A DNA stretch of 64,000 nucleotides from Advenella sp. S44 (GCF_002810445.1 NZ_NEXS01000011.1:1-64000); one strand, 5' to 3'; counted from the stretch's first letter, positions 8,303-17,069 are shown. The notes: generated by a model from the letters alone, not told the origin. A program made the numbers and translations.

Positions 8303-9592
8303 ATGAATGCGAACAAACCCTACGAAGACCTGCGCGATCCTGACATATATAGTCAATGGCTAGAACGCCTGGGCCAGTGCGAATCTGCCGTGCAAGCCTG
8401 GGCCTGGTTTAACCAGGACGTTGTTGCCGATTCGCTTAAAGGACTGAAATCGCAGGCTCATGAAGGGCTGCTTTCAGGACTGGCGGTGGGAATCAAGGAC
8501 ATTATCAACGTTGCCGGCATGCCGACCGGCAATGGCGTGAAACACAGTACGCCATTGCCATGCGCAGGCGCTGATGCCGACTGCGTAATCCTTTTACGGG
8601 AAGCGGGGGCAGTGCCTGTCGGCAAAACCGTCACCGCTGAAATGGCATACGCCCACCCCGGCGCTACAAGAAACCCCTGGGATGTAGCCCATACGCCTGG
8701 CGGCTCGTCCAGCGGATCGGCTGCAGCCGTGGCATGCGGGATGGTAGCGGCAGCACTCGGAACCCAGACCGGGGGATCAATCATCCGCCCCGCCGCATAT
8801 TGCGGCGCCGTTGGATTCAAGCCAACCTATGACCTTGTCTCCATGACAGGCATAACGGGCGTCAGCCCACGCCTGGACACACTGGGCTGGTTTACCACAA
8901 ATGTGAGACTGGCCGATCGTATGGCCCAGGTGCTGCTGCCACACCAGCCGGCACCCTCTGCCTTCAAGCTGAACGCGTTGCGGGTCGCTCGCGTGGATGC
9001 AATACATGCCGGCCCTGATGCCGAGACTGTGAGCGCGATGGACATGGCATGCATCACTTTGAAAGAAAACGGCGCCAACGTTTCGTGTCTGAATATGGAA
9101 GACGAATGGAACACGCTGACCACAGCACATAAAACGATCATGTTTTACGAAATGGCTCACATCATCCAGACGGCACATTCGGCAAACTGGCGACACTTCA
9201 GTGCAACGCTGCGTGCTACTTGCGAACAGGGCTCTCGCATTTCAACGGCCAACTATCAGCTTGCGCTGGATGCGGCAAAATCTTGTCAGGCGCGCTTGCT
9301 GCATAAGCTCGCGGATACAGATGTGATATTGACGCCCAGCGCAAAAGGGCCTGCGCCCCGTGGATTGGAAAATACGGGAGAATCCACATTCAATCGAATC
9401 TGGACGCTGCTTGGCTGGCCCGCCATACATTTGCCTATCACCCAGTCACGCGAGGGGCTGCCACTGGGCGTACAACTTATCGGAAAGCCGGCGACCGACA
9501 GGCCGTTGTTATTGATCGCTGATCAGATACATAAATTGATTGATCGTCGAACAACAACAACAACAACAACAACAACAACCTGCGCAGGGTGA
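8303..9592 (+). CDS. Amidase signature family hydrolase with C-terminal poly-Thr tail
   Basis: A 429-residue amidase signature enzyme. The Ser-cis-Ser-Lys triad is visible: Lys65 in GIKDI, Ser135 in GGSSSGS and Ser159 in GTQTGGSI. The open frame continues far upstream, but that part is antisense to the PrpF gene; the ATG chosen starts a normal amidase N-terminus. The protein ends in a run of ten threonines encoded by a trinucleotide repeat, then CAG, which is not a family feature. It is transcribed away from the PrpF-Bug pair, so it may hydrolyse an amide of the same acid. Substrate unknown. Confidence 0.87.
   Translation: MNANKPYEDLRDPDIYSQWLERLGQCESAVQAWAWFNQDVVADSLKGLKSQAHEGLLSGLAVGIKDIINVAGMPTGNGVKHSTPLPCAGADADCVILLREAGAVPVGKTVTAEMAYAHPGATRNPWDVAHTPGGSSSGSAAAVACGMVAAALGTQTGGSIIRPAAYCGAVGFKPTYDLVSMTGITGVSPRLDTLGWFTTNVRLADRMAQVLLPHQPAPSAFKLNALRVARVDAIHAGPDAETVSAMDMACITLKENGANVSCLNMEDEWNTLTTAHKTIMFYEMAHIIQTAHSANWRHFSATLRATCEQGSRISTANYQLALDAAKSCQARLLHKLADTDVILTPSAKGPAPRGLENTGESTFNRIWTLLGWPAIHLPITQSREGLPLGVQLIGKPATDRPLLLIADQIHKLIDRRTTTTTTTTTTCAG
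9551..9580 (+). repeat. (ACA)n trinucleotide microsatellite in amidase 3' end
   Basis: Nine consecutive ACA codons followed by ACC, all threonine in the amidase frame. On the other strand the same bases read as a leucine run at the end of the antitoxin remnant. A perfect 9-unit trinucleotide tract is uncommon in proteobacterial genes and prone to slippage, which would change tail length without breaking the frame. Confidence 0.9.
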
Positions 9593-9734
9593 TCGCGCCA
9601 GGCAAGCCAGTCGCTTCAGAGATCTGAGCTATACCTTGCGCCTTCGCAACCTCTTTCACGCGTGCCGAGAACAGCTCGTCGTCGTCCTCTTCAATATTGC
9701 TTTCCGCTGTGGGCGAACGGCGTAAGGAAATCAT
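9590..9734 (-). pseudogene. Remnant of addiction-module antidote (HigA/HTH type)
   Basis: The reverse strand encodes DELFSARVKEVAKAQGIAQ followed by ISEATGLP. This matches the core of small XRE-type addiction-module antidote proteins, whose typical phrase is AAL-x-D-(I/V)-A-(K/R)-A-(K/R)-G-(M/I)-(T/A)-Q-(I/L)-A-x-x-(T/A)-GL. The normal continuation (SRESLYKAL...) is missing: the frame runs instead into the leucine run antisense to the amidase tail. No toxin gene is nearby. I read this as a truncated, decayed antitoxin; chance resemblance is possible because the matching part is only about 28 residues. Confidence 0.45.
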
Positions 9735-9803
9735 CAGCCCCCTTGGCTATGTTCGAGCAAGCACTCGAAACAGAACAACCCCGATGCATCCACAAATCCA
9801 ACC

Positions 9804-10568
9804 TTACGATCTCGGTCGATACCCGAGCAAAGAAGAAACTCTATCGCACGCCTCGATGATCGCAGGGGCCAGGTTGTGCATAACTCTGGGTTTAAGCCGG
9901 TCCGCTGGACCTGACACGCCTAATGCAGCAACAACTTTACCGGAGCCATCGCGAATTGGTCCGGCAACGCCGCAGACCTGTTCGCGCCATTCTCCGATAT
10001 TAATTGCGAATCCCTGCACGCGTACCCGGTCCAACTCGTTTTCCAATTGTTCCGAACGCACAATACTTTTGGATGTGTATTTGGCCAGTGCGATCTTAAC
10101 GGATTCTATCGTGGCCGGATCGGACCAGGCGAGCTGAGCCTTGCCCGTTGCCACACACTGTGCTGGCGCGCGTCCTCCCACGGTCGTGTAAGCCCGAACC
10201 GGTTGAGGACTGTCAATTTTTGCAAGATACAATACCTCGATGCCCTCCAACGAAGACAAATGCACCGTTTCTGACGTTGCTGCGGCCAGTTCCTTCATGA
10301 AAGGATCTGCAACGTGCCGCACGTCTAATTTGCCAAAAACATGCGAACCCAATTCCCATAATTTCATTGTCAATTCGTAGCGGCCGGTGCTGGCCACGTT
10401 TCGCGCAAATCCCTGGTACACCAGACCTTGCAGCAGTCTGTGTACATTGCTTTTGGTAAGTTCCAGCTCCTTGGCCAGTTCTGTCACGCCACAGGGGCGC
10501 TCGCTTCTCGCAAGTGTTTCGAGCAGAACCAGGCCTTTCAAGAAAGTTTTATCCATATGTTGAACCAT
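9804..10568 (-). CDS. IclR family transcriptional regulator
   Basis: A 254-residue IclR regulator. The N-terminal winged helix spans about residues 8-65 (GVTELAKELELTKSNVHRLL is the HTH). The C-terminal GAF-like effector domain carries the typical GGRAPAQCVATGKAQLAW, and the VCGVAGPIRDGSGKVVAALGVSGP region. A second in-frame ATG four codons later is an alternative start. It diverges from the tctCBA/epimerase/lyase operon across a 264-bp intergenic region, the usual arrangement for an IclR repressor or activator of a catabolic operon. The effector is probably the transported acid or an intermediate. Confidence 0.88.
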   Translation of the reverse strand: MVQHMDKTFLKGLVLLETLARSERPCGVTELAKELELTKSNVHRLLQGLVYQGFARNVASTGRYELTMKLWELGSHVFGKLDVRHVADPFMKELAAATSETVHLSSLEGIEVLYLAKIDSPQPVRAYTTVGGRAPAQCVATGKAQLAWSDPATIESVKIALAKYTSKSIVRSEQLENELDRVRVQGFAINIGEWREQVCGVAGPIRDGSGKVVAALGVSGPADRLKPRVMHNLAPAIIEACDRVSSLLGYRPRS

Positions 10569-10832
10569 ATAACAAATTCATCTTATTTTATATAGTGTAA
10601 TCAAAATTCAAATATTAGAACAACAATTATTATTCTCATTCATCTGCGCTCAGCCGGTGCCTTATCTCTGAAAGACCCAGCGCCTCACCGCTCGCTCGTG
10701 CCACAACGATTTGTTTTGCCAGGCATTGGGAAAACCCTTATAGATAATTATTGACACGTTCAATAGGTCAAGTATATAGTGTTTTTATTACAAAGAAGAA
10801 CGGCGTTCTAAATAGTAAAACATGAGGAAGAC
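10569..10832. promoter_or_regulatory. Divergent promoter region with sigma70-like promoter for tctCBA operon
   Basis: AT-rich spacer between the IclR gene and the transporter operon. On the plus strand TTGACA (10751-10756) and TATAGT (10775-10780) are 18 bp apart, a good sigma70 match about 50 bp before tctC, which has a GAGGAAG ribosome site. A direct repeat CCATAT-N6-CCATAT lies over the IclR start (10552-10569) and could be part of its own control. Confidence 0.5.
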
Positions 10833-11828
10833 ATGAAAAATCACGAAACTTTATGGCCCGGACGATGGCTTGTACCCGCAACGGTCGTTTTAACCTGCCT
10901 GATCGGAGCGAGCGCACAAGCGGCAGAGGATTCTTTTCCGAACAAACCAATTACCATTGTGGTACATACTGGCGCGGGATCATCAACGGATATATTTGCA
11001 AGAGAATTGGCGCAAGGCGCTCGCAAAGTATTTGGAAAACCGGTTGTTGTCGTCAATAGGCCAGGTGGAAGCGGTGCAACGCAAATGGCATTTATCAAAT
11101 CCGCCCCACCTGATGGCTATACCGTAGGAGTCAATACTGCCTCGCATTTGACTGCAATGCAGTCAAACTTGAAGGGTGTGTACAAATGGCAAGACTTTTC
11201 CTGGATAACGTTGAATCAACTGGATCCATATGTCACAGTCGTGGCAGCAGACAGCCCATACAAAACGTTGAAAGATCTGGTCGAAGGAGGCAAGAAAGAA
11301 GGAGTCAATCTCAAAATAGGTGGATTTGGCACGGTTGGTGCAGCTCACAATATTGGTTTTAATCTGCTTGCAGACAAGGCAAATATGCCATTTACATGGG
11401 TCAGTTACACTGGCGGCCCTCAGGCAATGACCGCGCTGCTTGGCAAACATATTGATGCCGTCAACACTAATCCAGGCCCGGCCTTGCAATTTGCTGCAGC
11501 CGGCCGTGTGCGCGTTCTGGGCATCCTTGATGATAAACGGGCAGAGTCGTTGCCGGACACGCCCACCTACGCCGAGGCCGGATATCCCGTGGATACTTCC
11601 TGGAAGCAGATCCGCGGCATATTTGGTCCGAAGGATATCCCCTTGGAAATTCAGAAAAAACTCGCCGACGGCTTCTTCAAAGCCATGCAAACACCGGCCT
11701 TTCAGAAATACATGAAAGACACTGCGCAGATTGCAGGCGATGAGGGGCCAGAACAATACCCCGCCTATATTGAAAAAATAGATAGTGTCGGCAGCGAGTG
11801 GCTGAAAAAATTGGGACTGGCCAAATGA
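10833..11828 (+). CDS. tctC: Tripartite tricarboxylate transporter receptor (TctC/Bug)
   Basis: A 331-residue periplasmic receptor with a signal peptide (hydrophobic LVPATVVLTCLIGASAQAA, cleavage near residue 31). The mature protein opens FPNKPITIVVHTGAGSSTD, the Bug carboxylate-binding region, followed by KSAPPDGYTVGVNT and YTGGPQAMTALLGKHID. Unlike the other five Bug genes of the window it is directly followed by tctB and tctA, with an ATGA overlap, so it is the receptor of a complete TTT system. Co-transcribed MmgE/PrpD and lyase genes suggest that the ligand is a C4-derived polycarboxylate such as iminodisuccinate. Confidence 0.92.
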   Translation: MKNHETLWPGRWLVPATVVLTCLIGASAQAAEDSFPNKPITIVVHTGAGSSTDIFARELAQGARKVFGKPVVVVNRPGGSGATQMAFIKSAPPDGYTVGVNTASHLTAMQSNLKGVYKWQDFSWITLNQLDPYVTVVAADSPYKTLKDLVEGGKKEGVNLKIGGFGTVGAAHNIGFNLLADKANMPFTWVSYTGGPQAMTALLGKHIDAVNTNPGPALQFAAAGRVRVLGILDDKRAESLPDTPTYAEAGYPVDTSWKQIRGIFGPKDIPLEIQKKLADGFFKAMQTPAFQKYMKDTAQIAGDEGPEQYPAYIEKIDSVGSEWLKKLGLAK

Positions 11829-12301
11829 CTGTCGGCTCAACAACGGACGATACACTCGCCATGAATACGTGGCTCTGCGAAATGAAATCTACCCGGGTGG
11901 TTGCAATTCTGTGCCTGCTCGCTTTCGGCTGGATAGCCTGGTTGAGCCACGGCTTTCCGCCGCCCCTCAATCCAGTAGACGTCGGACCAGGAAAAGTCCC
12001 AACGCTCATCGCATACCTCGGCATGATCTGCAGCGTTGTTCTGTTTGTACAGGCAGGCCGAATAACCACCAGAATTGAACTGCGTCGCCCTGCTGCGGTG
12101 GCATCGGGCATGCTGGTGATCGCCGGATATGTGCTTTTGATCCCCTTTGTTGGATTCTATATCACATCTGTATTCGCGGTGCCTGCATTGATGCTGGTCG
12201 GTGGCGAGCGACGCCCATTGCGCCTGCTTCTCTCTTCTACGGGATTTGTCCTCTTTATTTATCTGTGTTTCCAGTTGCTGCTGGGCGTCGAATTTCCATA
12301 G
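11825..12301 (+). CDS. tctB: Tripartite tricarboxylate transporter small membrane subunit (TctB)
   Basis: A 158-residue membrane protein with about four hydrophobic segments, the size and layout of TctB. The pattern is an N-terminal segment VVAILCLLAFGWIAW, a conserved-looking PVDVGPGKVPTLIA loop, then segments ending in IYLCFQLLLGVEFP. The start overlaps the tctC stop (ATGA), giving translational coupling. TctB is the poorly conserved small subunit that pairs with TctA in the inner membrane; the assignment rests as much on position between tctC and tctA as on sequence. Confidence 0.87.
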   Translation: MTVGSTTDDTLAMNTWLCEMKSTRVVAILCLLAFGWIAWLSHGFPPPLNPVDVGPGKVPTLIAYLGMICSVVLFVQAGRITTRIELRRPAAVASGMLVIAGYVLLIPFVGFYITSVFAVPALMLVGGERRPLRLLLSSTGFVLFIYLCFQLLLGVEFP

Positions 12302-12311
12302 GAGAGTCATT

Positions 12312-13808
12312 GTGTTTGCTGATCTAATGAATGGATTCGCACTGGTCCTGCACCCATACGTCTTGCTGGCTCTGATGGGTGGCACCCTCGTCGGCTACCT
12401 GATCGGGGCGATGCCCGGACTGGGGCCTAGCCTTGGCGTAGCGCTCCTCGTGCCTTTTACTTACGGCATTGATCCTGTCATAGCCATGGTTGCGCTAGTC
12501 AGTTTATATATGGCCGCAGAATATGGTGGCGCGATCACCGCCATTTTATTGAATACGCCCGGCACGGCCGCTGCAGTAGCTACGGCCTGGGACGGTTATC
12601 CCATGGCGAAAAAGGGCGAAGCGGGCTTTGCTTTGCATATTTCAATTATCAGTTCCGGCATTGGTGCACTAATCAGCGCATTCCTGTTGATTGCAACCGC
12701 TATTCCATTGTCAGAACTTGCTCTTCAGTTCGGTCCTACAGAATATTGCGCACTTGGAGTCTTCGGATTGAGCCTGGTCAGCAGCCTAGGTGGCGTATCT
12801 CCACTAAGAGGTTTGTTGGCGCTGTGTATCGGGGTCGCTTTTGCCGTTATCGGCATGGATCCTGAGAATGGTACACCTCGATTCGCATTTACGCCTGAAC
12901 TCTTTGACGGTATTCCACTGGTGCCGGCACTGCTCGGCTTATATGCAATTTCAGAAGCGCTATTCATGCTTGAAGGACAGGATGCTAACGCCCCGGCCAT
13001 CAAGGTCAGTAAAGTTTGGTCGCTGCCGTGGTCCCGATACCGGAATCTATGGATAACGATCCTTCGTGGTTCGGGCATCGGATACATTATTGGTGTTATA
13101 CCAGGAGCCGGCGCATCAATTGCCAGTCTCATCTCTTATAACGAGACAAAACGTGCGTCTCATGACCCGGCATCATTTGGCGAGGGTAATCCCAAAGGAG
13201 TGGCCGCTTCGGAATCGGCCAATAATGCAGCTGTGTCCGGTGCAATGGCTCCTCTATTGGCACTTGGCATCCCTGGATCAGCTACAGCGGCAATTCTGAT
13301 TGGCGCGCTGATGATACAGGGAATCCAGCCCGGACCTCTTTTGTTCGTCAGGAATCCAGAGATTCCTTACTCGATTTTTGCTTCTTTGATTATTGGCGTA
13401 CCTCTGATGGTCATTGTTGGGTTATTTGGAGCGAGGCTTTGGGTTCGAGTGATCGATATTCCCGCTTCGCTGCTTGCGGCAGTTGTCACCGCGATTTCCA
13501 TTGTGGGTGCCTATGCATCAGAAAACTCCATGTTTCCCGTCTATGTCACGCTTTTCTTCGGTTTTCTTGGCTATGTTTTGCGCAAGGTGAATATACCATT
13601 GGCACCAATCGTACTTGCATTGGTACTCTTGCCGATGGCCGAGACAAACTATCGACAGGCACTGGTTGTAGCAGAGGGTAATCATATGATTTTTCTTCAA
13701 CAACCGATTACCGTCGTCCTGTTAGTGTTGGCGCTGCTATCGTTCCTGGTTCCGCTGATCAGAAACCGTCGTCCGATCCCTGCCAGTAAAGCAGACTCAA
13801 AGAAATGA
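12312..13808 (+). CDS. tctA: Tripartite tricarboxylate transporter large membrane subunit (TctA)
   Basis: A 498-residue, 12-segment inner-membrane permease. TctA hallmarks are clear: GYLIGAMPGLGPSLGVALLVPF near the N-terminus, the AAEYGGAITAILLNTPGTAAAVATAWDGYPMA motif region, and the repeat of the same pattern in the second half (GVIPGAGASIASLISYNE). The start is a GTG preceded by AGGAGAG at proper distance; a longer open frame overlapping tctB is not needed. The stop overlaps the next ATG (ATGA). It imports the acid captured by TctC using the proton or sodium gradient. Confidence 0.94.
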   Translation: MFADLMNGFALVLHPYVLLALMGGTLVGYLIGAMPGLGPSLGVALLVPFTYGIDPVIAMVALVSLYMAAEYGGAITAILLNTPGTAAAVATAWDGYPMAKKGEAGFALHISIISSGIGALISAFLLIATAIPLSELALQFGPTEYCALGVFGLSLVSSLGGVSPLRGLLALCIGVAFAVIGMDPENGTPRFAFTPELFDGIPLVPALLGLYAISEALFMLEGQDANAPAIKVSKVWSLPWSRYRNLWITILRGSGIGYIIGVIPGAGASIASLISYNETKRASHDPASFGEGNPKGVAASESANNAAVSGAMAPLLALGIPGSATAAILIGALMIQGIQPGPLLFVRNPEIPYSIFASLIIGVPLMVIVGLFGARLWVRVIDIPASLLAAVVTAISIVGAYASENSMFPVYVTLFFGFLGYVLRKVNIPLAPIVLALVLLPMAETNYRQALVVAEGNHMIFLQQPITVVLLVLALLSFLVPLIRNRRPIPASKADSKK

Positions 13809-15202
13809 ACGATGACAAGCTGAAAAACACATTGACCCTGAAGCTGGCGGAATGGGCATGCGCAGTCGACGAATCCCAGTTACCTTCGGACGTGTTGAAG
13901 ATCGCCAGCCATTCTTTATTGGATTGGTATACGATGGTGCTGGTGGGCTGGAACGAGCCGGCGGTTGCAAACCTGCGTCGATATCTGAATGACGAACCTG
14001 GTGCACCACAAGCCACCCTGCTCGGCAGTAATTCCCTGGCATCGTTGACACATGCTGCGCTCATCAACGGAATTTCCGGCCATGTTCTGGATTTTGATGA
14101 CGCCCATTTACCATCGCGCGTACACCCGTCGGTTCCCTTGTGGCCGGCCATTCTCGCCCTATGCGAACACCAAGGGTTGTCCGGAAAGCAGGCTTTGGCC
14201 GCATTTGTCATCGGCGTAGAAATTCAGACTCGACTTGCTGCCCTCATGGGAGAAAGTCACTATCGGCTTGGCTGGCACAATACCGCCACACTAGGCAGTT
14301 TTGGCGCTACCGCTGCCCTTGGCTGGTTACGTAAACTCACCCCGATACAAATGTGTCATGCCTTTGGTATCACTGCCAGCCAGACCGGCGGCTTAAGATC
14401 ATCATTTGGCACGTCGTGCAAACCGCTACATGCCGGCCGTGCGGCAGCAAACGGGCTTTTCGCTACCGGATTGGCAAAACACGCTTTTGACGCGCAATCC
14501 GCTGTCTTTGATGTCGCCGACGGCTTCCCGGCACTCTATGCCGATGAGACTTTTCCGGATGCTGTCATCCAGAAAGATGGCAACTGGGATATCCGTCAGG
14601 TAATTTTCAAATATCACGCCTCATGCTACGGAACGCAAGCTCCAGTGGAGGCTGCGCTCAAGTTCAATAGGCCAGATTTTGCGTCCGTCAGTTCGGTGCG
14701 AGTTGGTGTAGAGACACAATACCTGTCTGTATGCAATATTCAGACACCAAAGACCGCGGCACAAGCCCGATTCAGCATACGCCATATGGTGGCCTTGGCC
14801 CTCGAAGGCTTCAATACCGCCAGCCAACACGCATTCTCTTCAGAATGCCTGACGGATCCGCAGATCGCTGCGTGGCGGGAACGCATCGCGGTCTATGGCG
14901 ATGCAGCAATCGCCCGCGCTAACTCCAGTATCGATGTTGAATTCACAGATGGGACACAACAGCGTGTCACCGTCGATGCTAGCCGTCCAGAAAGTAATCT
15001 TGAACGACAGCAGCACCGACTCTGTGAAAAATCGGCTGCGCTACTGCAGGATCTATACATTGAGGGCAGTGAAAAAATTTTGCATGATCGCATTCTTGGT
15101 ATCGACAAGGCGCCTGATCTGCATGGGTGGATGGAAGACTTTCGCGTATGGGAAAGCCAGCATCGCCGTAACCAACATGAACACACCAATACAGGAGAAT
15201 AG
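13805..15202 (+). CDS. MmgE/PrpD family protein, candidate iminodisuccinate epimerase
   Basis: A 465-residue MmgE/PrpD protein. Family marks are the HVLDFDDAHLPSRVHPSVPLWPAILAL stretch, GWHNTATLGSFGATAALGWLR, and FGTSCKPLHAGRAAANGLFATGLA. Known members include 2-methylcitrate dehydratase, cis-aconitate decarboxylase and iminodisuccinate epimerase. Here it is translationally coupled to tctA (ATGA) and followed two bases later by a fumarase/ASL-type lyase. In Agrobacterium tumefaciens BY6, iminodisuccinate is degraded by exactly an MmgE/PrpD epimerase and a C-N lyase yielding fumarate and aspartate. That makes the epimerase role my preferred inference, but other polycarboxylate isomerase or dehydratase roles remain open. 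Confidence 0.8.
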   Translation: MNDDKLKNTLTLKLAEWACAVDESQLPSDVLKIASHSLLDWYTMVLVGWNEPAVANLRRYLNDEPGAPQATLLGSNSLASLTHAALINGISGHVLDFDDAHLPSRVHPSVPLWPAILALCEHQGLSGKQALAAFVIGVEIQTRLAALMGESHYRLGWHNTATLGSFGATAALGWLRKLTPIQMCHAFGITASQTGGLRSSFGTSCKPLHAGRAAANGLFATGLAKHAFDAQSAVFDVADGFPALYADETFPDAVIQKDGNWDIRQVIFKYHASCYGTQAPVEAALKFNRPDFASVSSVRVGVETQYLSVCNIQTPKTAAQARFSIRHMVALALEGFNTASQHAFSSECLTDPQIAAWRERIAVYGDAAIARANSSIDVEFTDGTQQRVTVDASRPESNLERQQHRLCEKSAALLQDLYIEGSEKILHDRILGIDKAPDLHGWMEDFRVWESQHRRNQHEHTNTGE

Positions 15203-15204
15203 AA

Positions 15205-16554
15205 ATGGGAGCTTATGTCATTGATAGTGCATTATTTCGGGATCAGTTCGGTACCGATACAATGCGTGAGTTGTTCAGCGATGAAACCACGGTACAGCGC
15301 TGGCTGGATGTAGAAGCCGCTTTGGCAAAAGTGCAGGTAGAGCTGGGAATTATTCCCAAGGAGGCCGGAGAAGAAATTCAAAGGAAAAGCAAGGTTGAAA
15401 ATATCGATCTTCCAGAGCTGAAGCGGGAAATGGACCGAACGGCTCATCCTATTGTTCCATTGCTAAGGGCAATGAAAAAAGCATGCGAGGGAGAAGCCGG
15501 TGAGTTCATCCACTGGGGCGCAACCACGCAGGACATAATGGATACAGGAACCATTCTTCAGGTGCGCGATGCGTTAGACGAGATAGAAGCTGCATATCGC
15601 GAACTTTATGCAAACACCCGTCGCCTGGCCGAAACCTATCGAGACCAGGTCATGGTAGGACGCAGTCATGGACAACATGCGCTGCCCATTACCTTCGGTT
15701 TTAAAGCGGCAGGCTGGGCCGAAGAGCTCAGGCGTAATTTCAAAAGATTGAAACAGATGCGGGAGCGTGTGCTTGTTGGGCAGTTTTCCGGGGCAGTAGG
15801 CACACTGGCTGCATTGGGCGACCAGGGCCTAACCGTACAGCGTAGACTTTTTGATGAGCTTGGACTCGAGTGCCCGACCATCACGTGGCATACATCGCGA
15901 GACAATATTGCAGAATTGATATGTGTCCTCGCTATCGCCTGCGGCACCGCCGGAAAAATTGCACATGAGATATTCAGCCTGCAGAAGACGGATGTCGCCG
16001 AACTGGAAGAACCGTTTGCGCCTGGCAAGGTTGGCAGCAGTACGATGCCACACAAGCGAAACCCGCCTGTTTGTGAGGGAGTCATAGCGCTTACGCGTGT
16101 GGTTCGGACGACTGTTCCACTGGCGATCGAGGCTATTGTTGCCGATCACGAACGTGATAAGGTTGTGCTGCAGACTGAAAGAGAGTTCATCGGAAAAGTG
16201 TTTAACATGACACATGCCGCTGTCAAAAAAATGATTTTTGTGACTGGCCAATTGAGCGTGCGAACAGAAAATATGGAAAAAAATCTTTTTGCCCAAAATG
16301 GACTGTTAATGTCCGAAGCCGTCATGATGGGATTGAGTGATGCATTGGGCAGACAGGAAGCACACGACATCGTATACCGGATTTGCATGGATGTTTTCGA
16401 AAAAGGTGGGTCACTGAAAGAGGCATTGCTGGCGGACCCCGGTGTATCCGGGCGGCTAAAAGAAGCCGATATTGAACGAATGCTCGAGCCGCATGGTTAT
16501 ATCGGACATGCGGGAGACTTTGTGGACCAGGTGCTCGCAAACTCGCTGGACTGA
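15205..16554 (+). CDS. Fumarase/aspartase-superfamily lyase (adenylosuccinate-lyase type), candidate iminodisuccinate C-N lyase
   Basis: A 449-residue cytosolic lyase of the ASL/fumarase superfamily. The signature loop GSSTMPHKRNP is intact, as are the HWGATTQDIMDTG and GRSHGQHALPITFG regions that carry the catalytic His and substrate-binding residues. Members cleave C-N or C-O bonds to release fumarate, or act as carboxymuconate cycloisomerases. Purine biosynthesis (PurB) is unlikely because the gene is last in a transporter operon, right behind the MmgE/PrpD gene with an AGGAGA ribosome site. Cleavage of an imported aspartate-succinate conjugate fits best. A strong terminator follows. Confidence 0.85.
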   Translation: MGAYVIDSALFRDQFGTDTMRELFSDETTVQRWLDVEAALAKVQVELGIIPKEAGEEIQRKSKVENIDLPELKREMDRTAHPIVPLLRAMKKACEGEAGEFIHWGATTQDIMDTGTILQVRDALDEIEAAYRELYANTRRLAETYRDQVMVGRSHGQHALPITFGFKAAGWAEELRRNFKRLKQMRERVLVGQFSGAVGTLAALGDQGLTVQRRLFDELGLECPTITWHTSRDNIAELICVLAIACGTAGKIAHEIFSLQKTDVAELEEPFAPGKVGSSTMPHKRNPPVCEGVIALTRVVRTTVPLAIEAIVADHERDKVVLQTEREFIGKVFNMTHAAVKKMIFVTGQLSVRTENMEKNLFAQNGLLMSEAVMMGLSDALGRQEAHDIVYRICMDVFEKGGSLKEALLADPGVSGRLKEADIERMLEPHGYIGHAGDFVDQVLANSLD

Positions 16555-16559
16555 CTAAA

Positions 16560-16590
16560 CTTGATGGGCCGCAAAAGGCCCATCAAGACT
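16560..16590. terminator. Bidirectional rho-independent terminator
   Basis: A perfect 11-bp stem (CTTGATGGGCC / GGCCCATCAAG) with a 6-base loop GCAAAA, followed by ACTTTT. It lies between the convergent lyase and AhpD-like genes and probably ends both. Confidence 0.85.
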
Positions 16591-16598
16591 TTTACGCC

Positions 16599-16940
16599 TT
16601 ACTTATCAAACTGACCAAACGCTTCCATCGCCCGAACAGAGTACACATAAGCAGCACCGGCATTAAGCGCAATTGCCGTGCCAAGCGCTTCGCTCAATTC
16701 AGCTTCAGTAGCGCCTGCTTGTCGGGCGGCTGCAGCATGGGAAGAGATGCATCCGTCACAGCGAGTTGTTACAGCAACGGCGAGGGAAATGAGTTCCCTT
16801 GTTTTGGCATCCAGCGCTGATCCACTTGCCTGCGCTTTATTGAGCCCTTGATAAGCCTCAACGACCGCCGGGTTGGCTTGGGCAAATGTCTTGGCTGATT
16901 GGCGTAAGTTGGATAATTGATCTTTCCAGTTATTAAGCAT
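16599..16940 (-). CDS. Carboxymuconolactone decarboxylase / AhpD-like protein
   Basis: A 113-residue all-helical CMD-family protein. The AhpD-type redox motif is visible as C61-x-x-C64-x-x-x-H68 (CDGCISSH), preceded by LDAKTRELISLAVAV and followed by QAGATEAELSEALGTAI. The pair of cysteines favours a peroxidase or disulfide-reductase role over aromatic lactone decarboxylation. It diverges from the CoA-transferase/dioxygenase operon across a 129-bp gap, so a link to thiol metabolism is possible. That link is inference. Confidence 0.85.
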   Translation of the reverse strand: MLNNWKDQLSNLRQSAKTFAQANPAVVEAYQGLNKAQASGSALDAKTRELISLAVAVTTRCDGCISSHAAAARQAGATEAELSEALGTAIALNAGAAYVYSVRAMEAFGQFDK

Positions 16941-17069
16941 CTATTTATCTCCAAAAAAAGATTCGTTCTACTATTTAGAACGACGTTTTGTATTTCGGGA
17001 AGTTAATGGTACACTTTCGTAAAACTCGTTGCAAGCTTTAAGAAAAAAATTAATTGACATAGGTGCACA

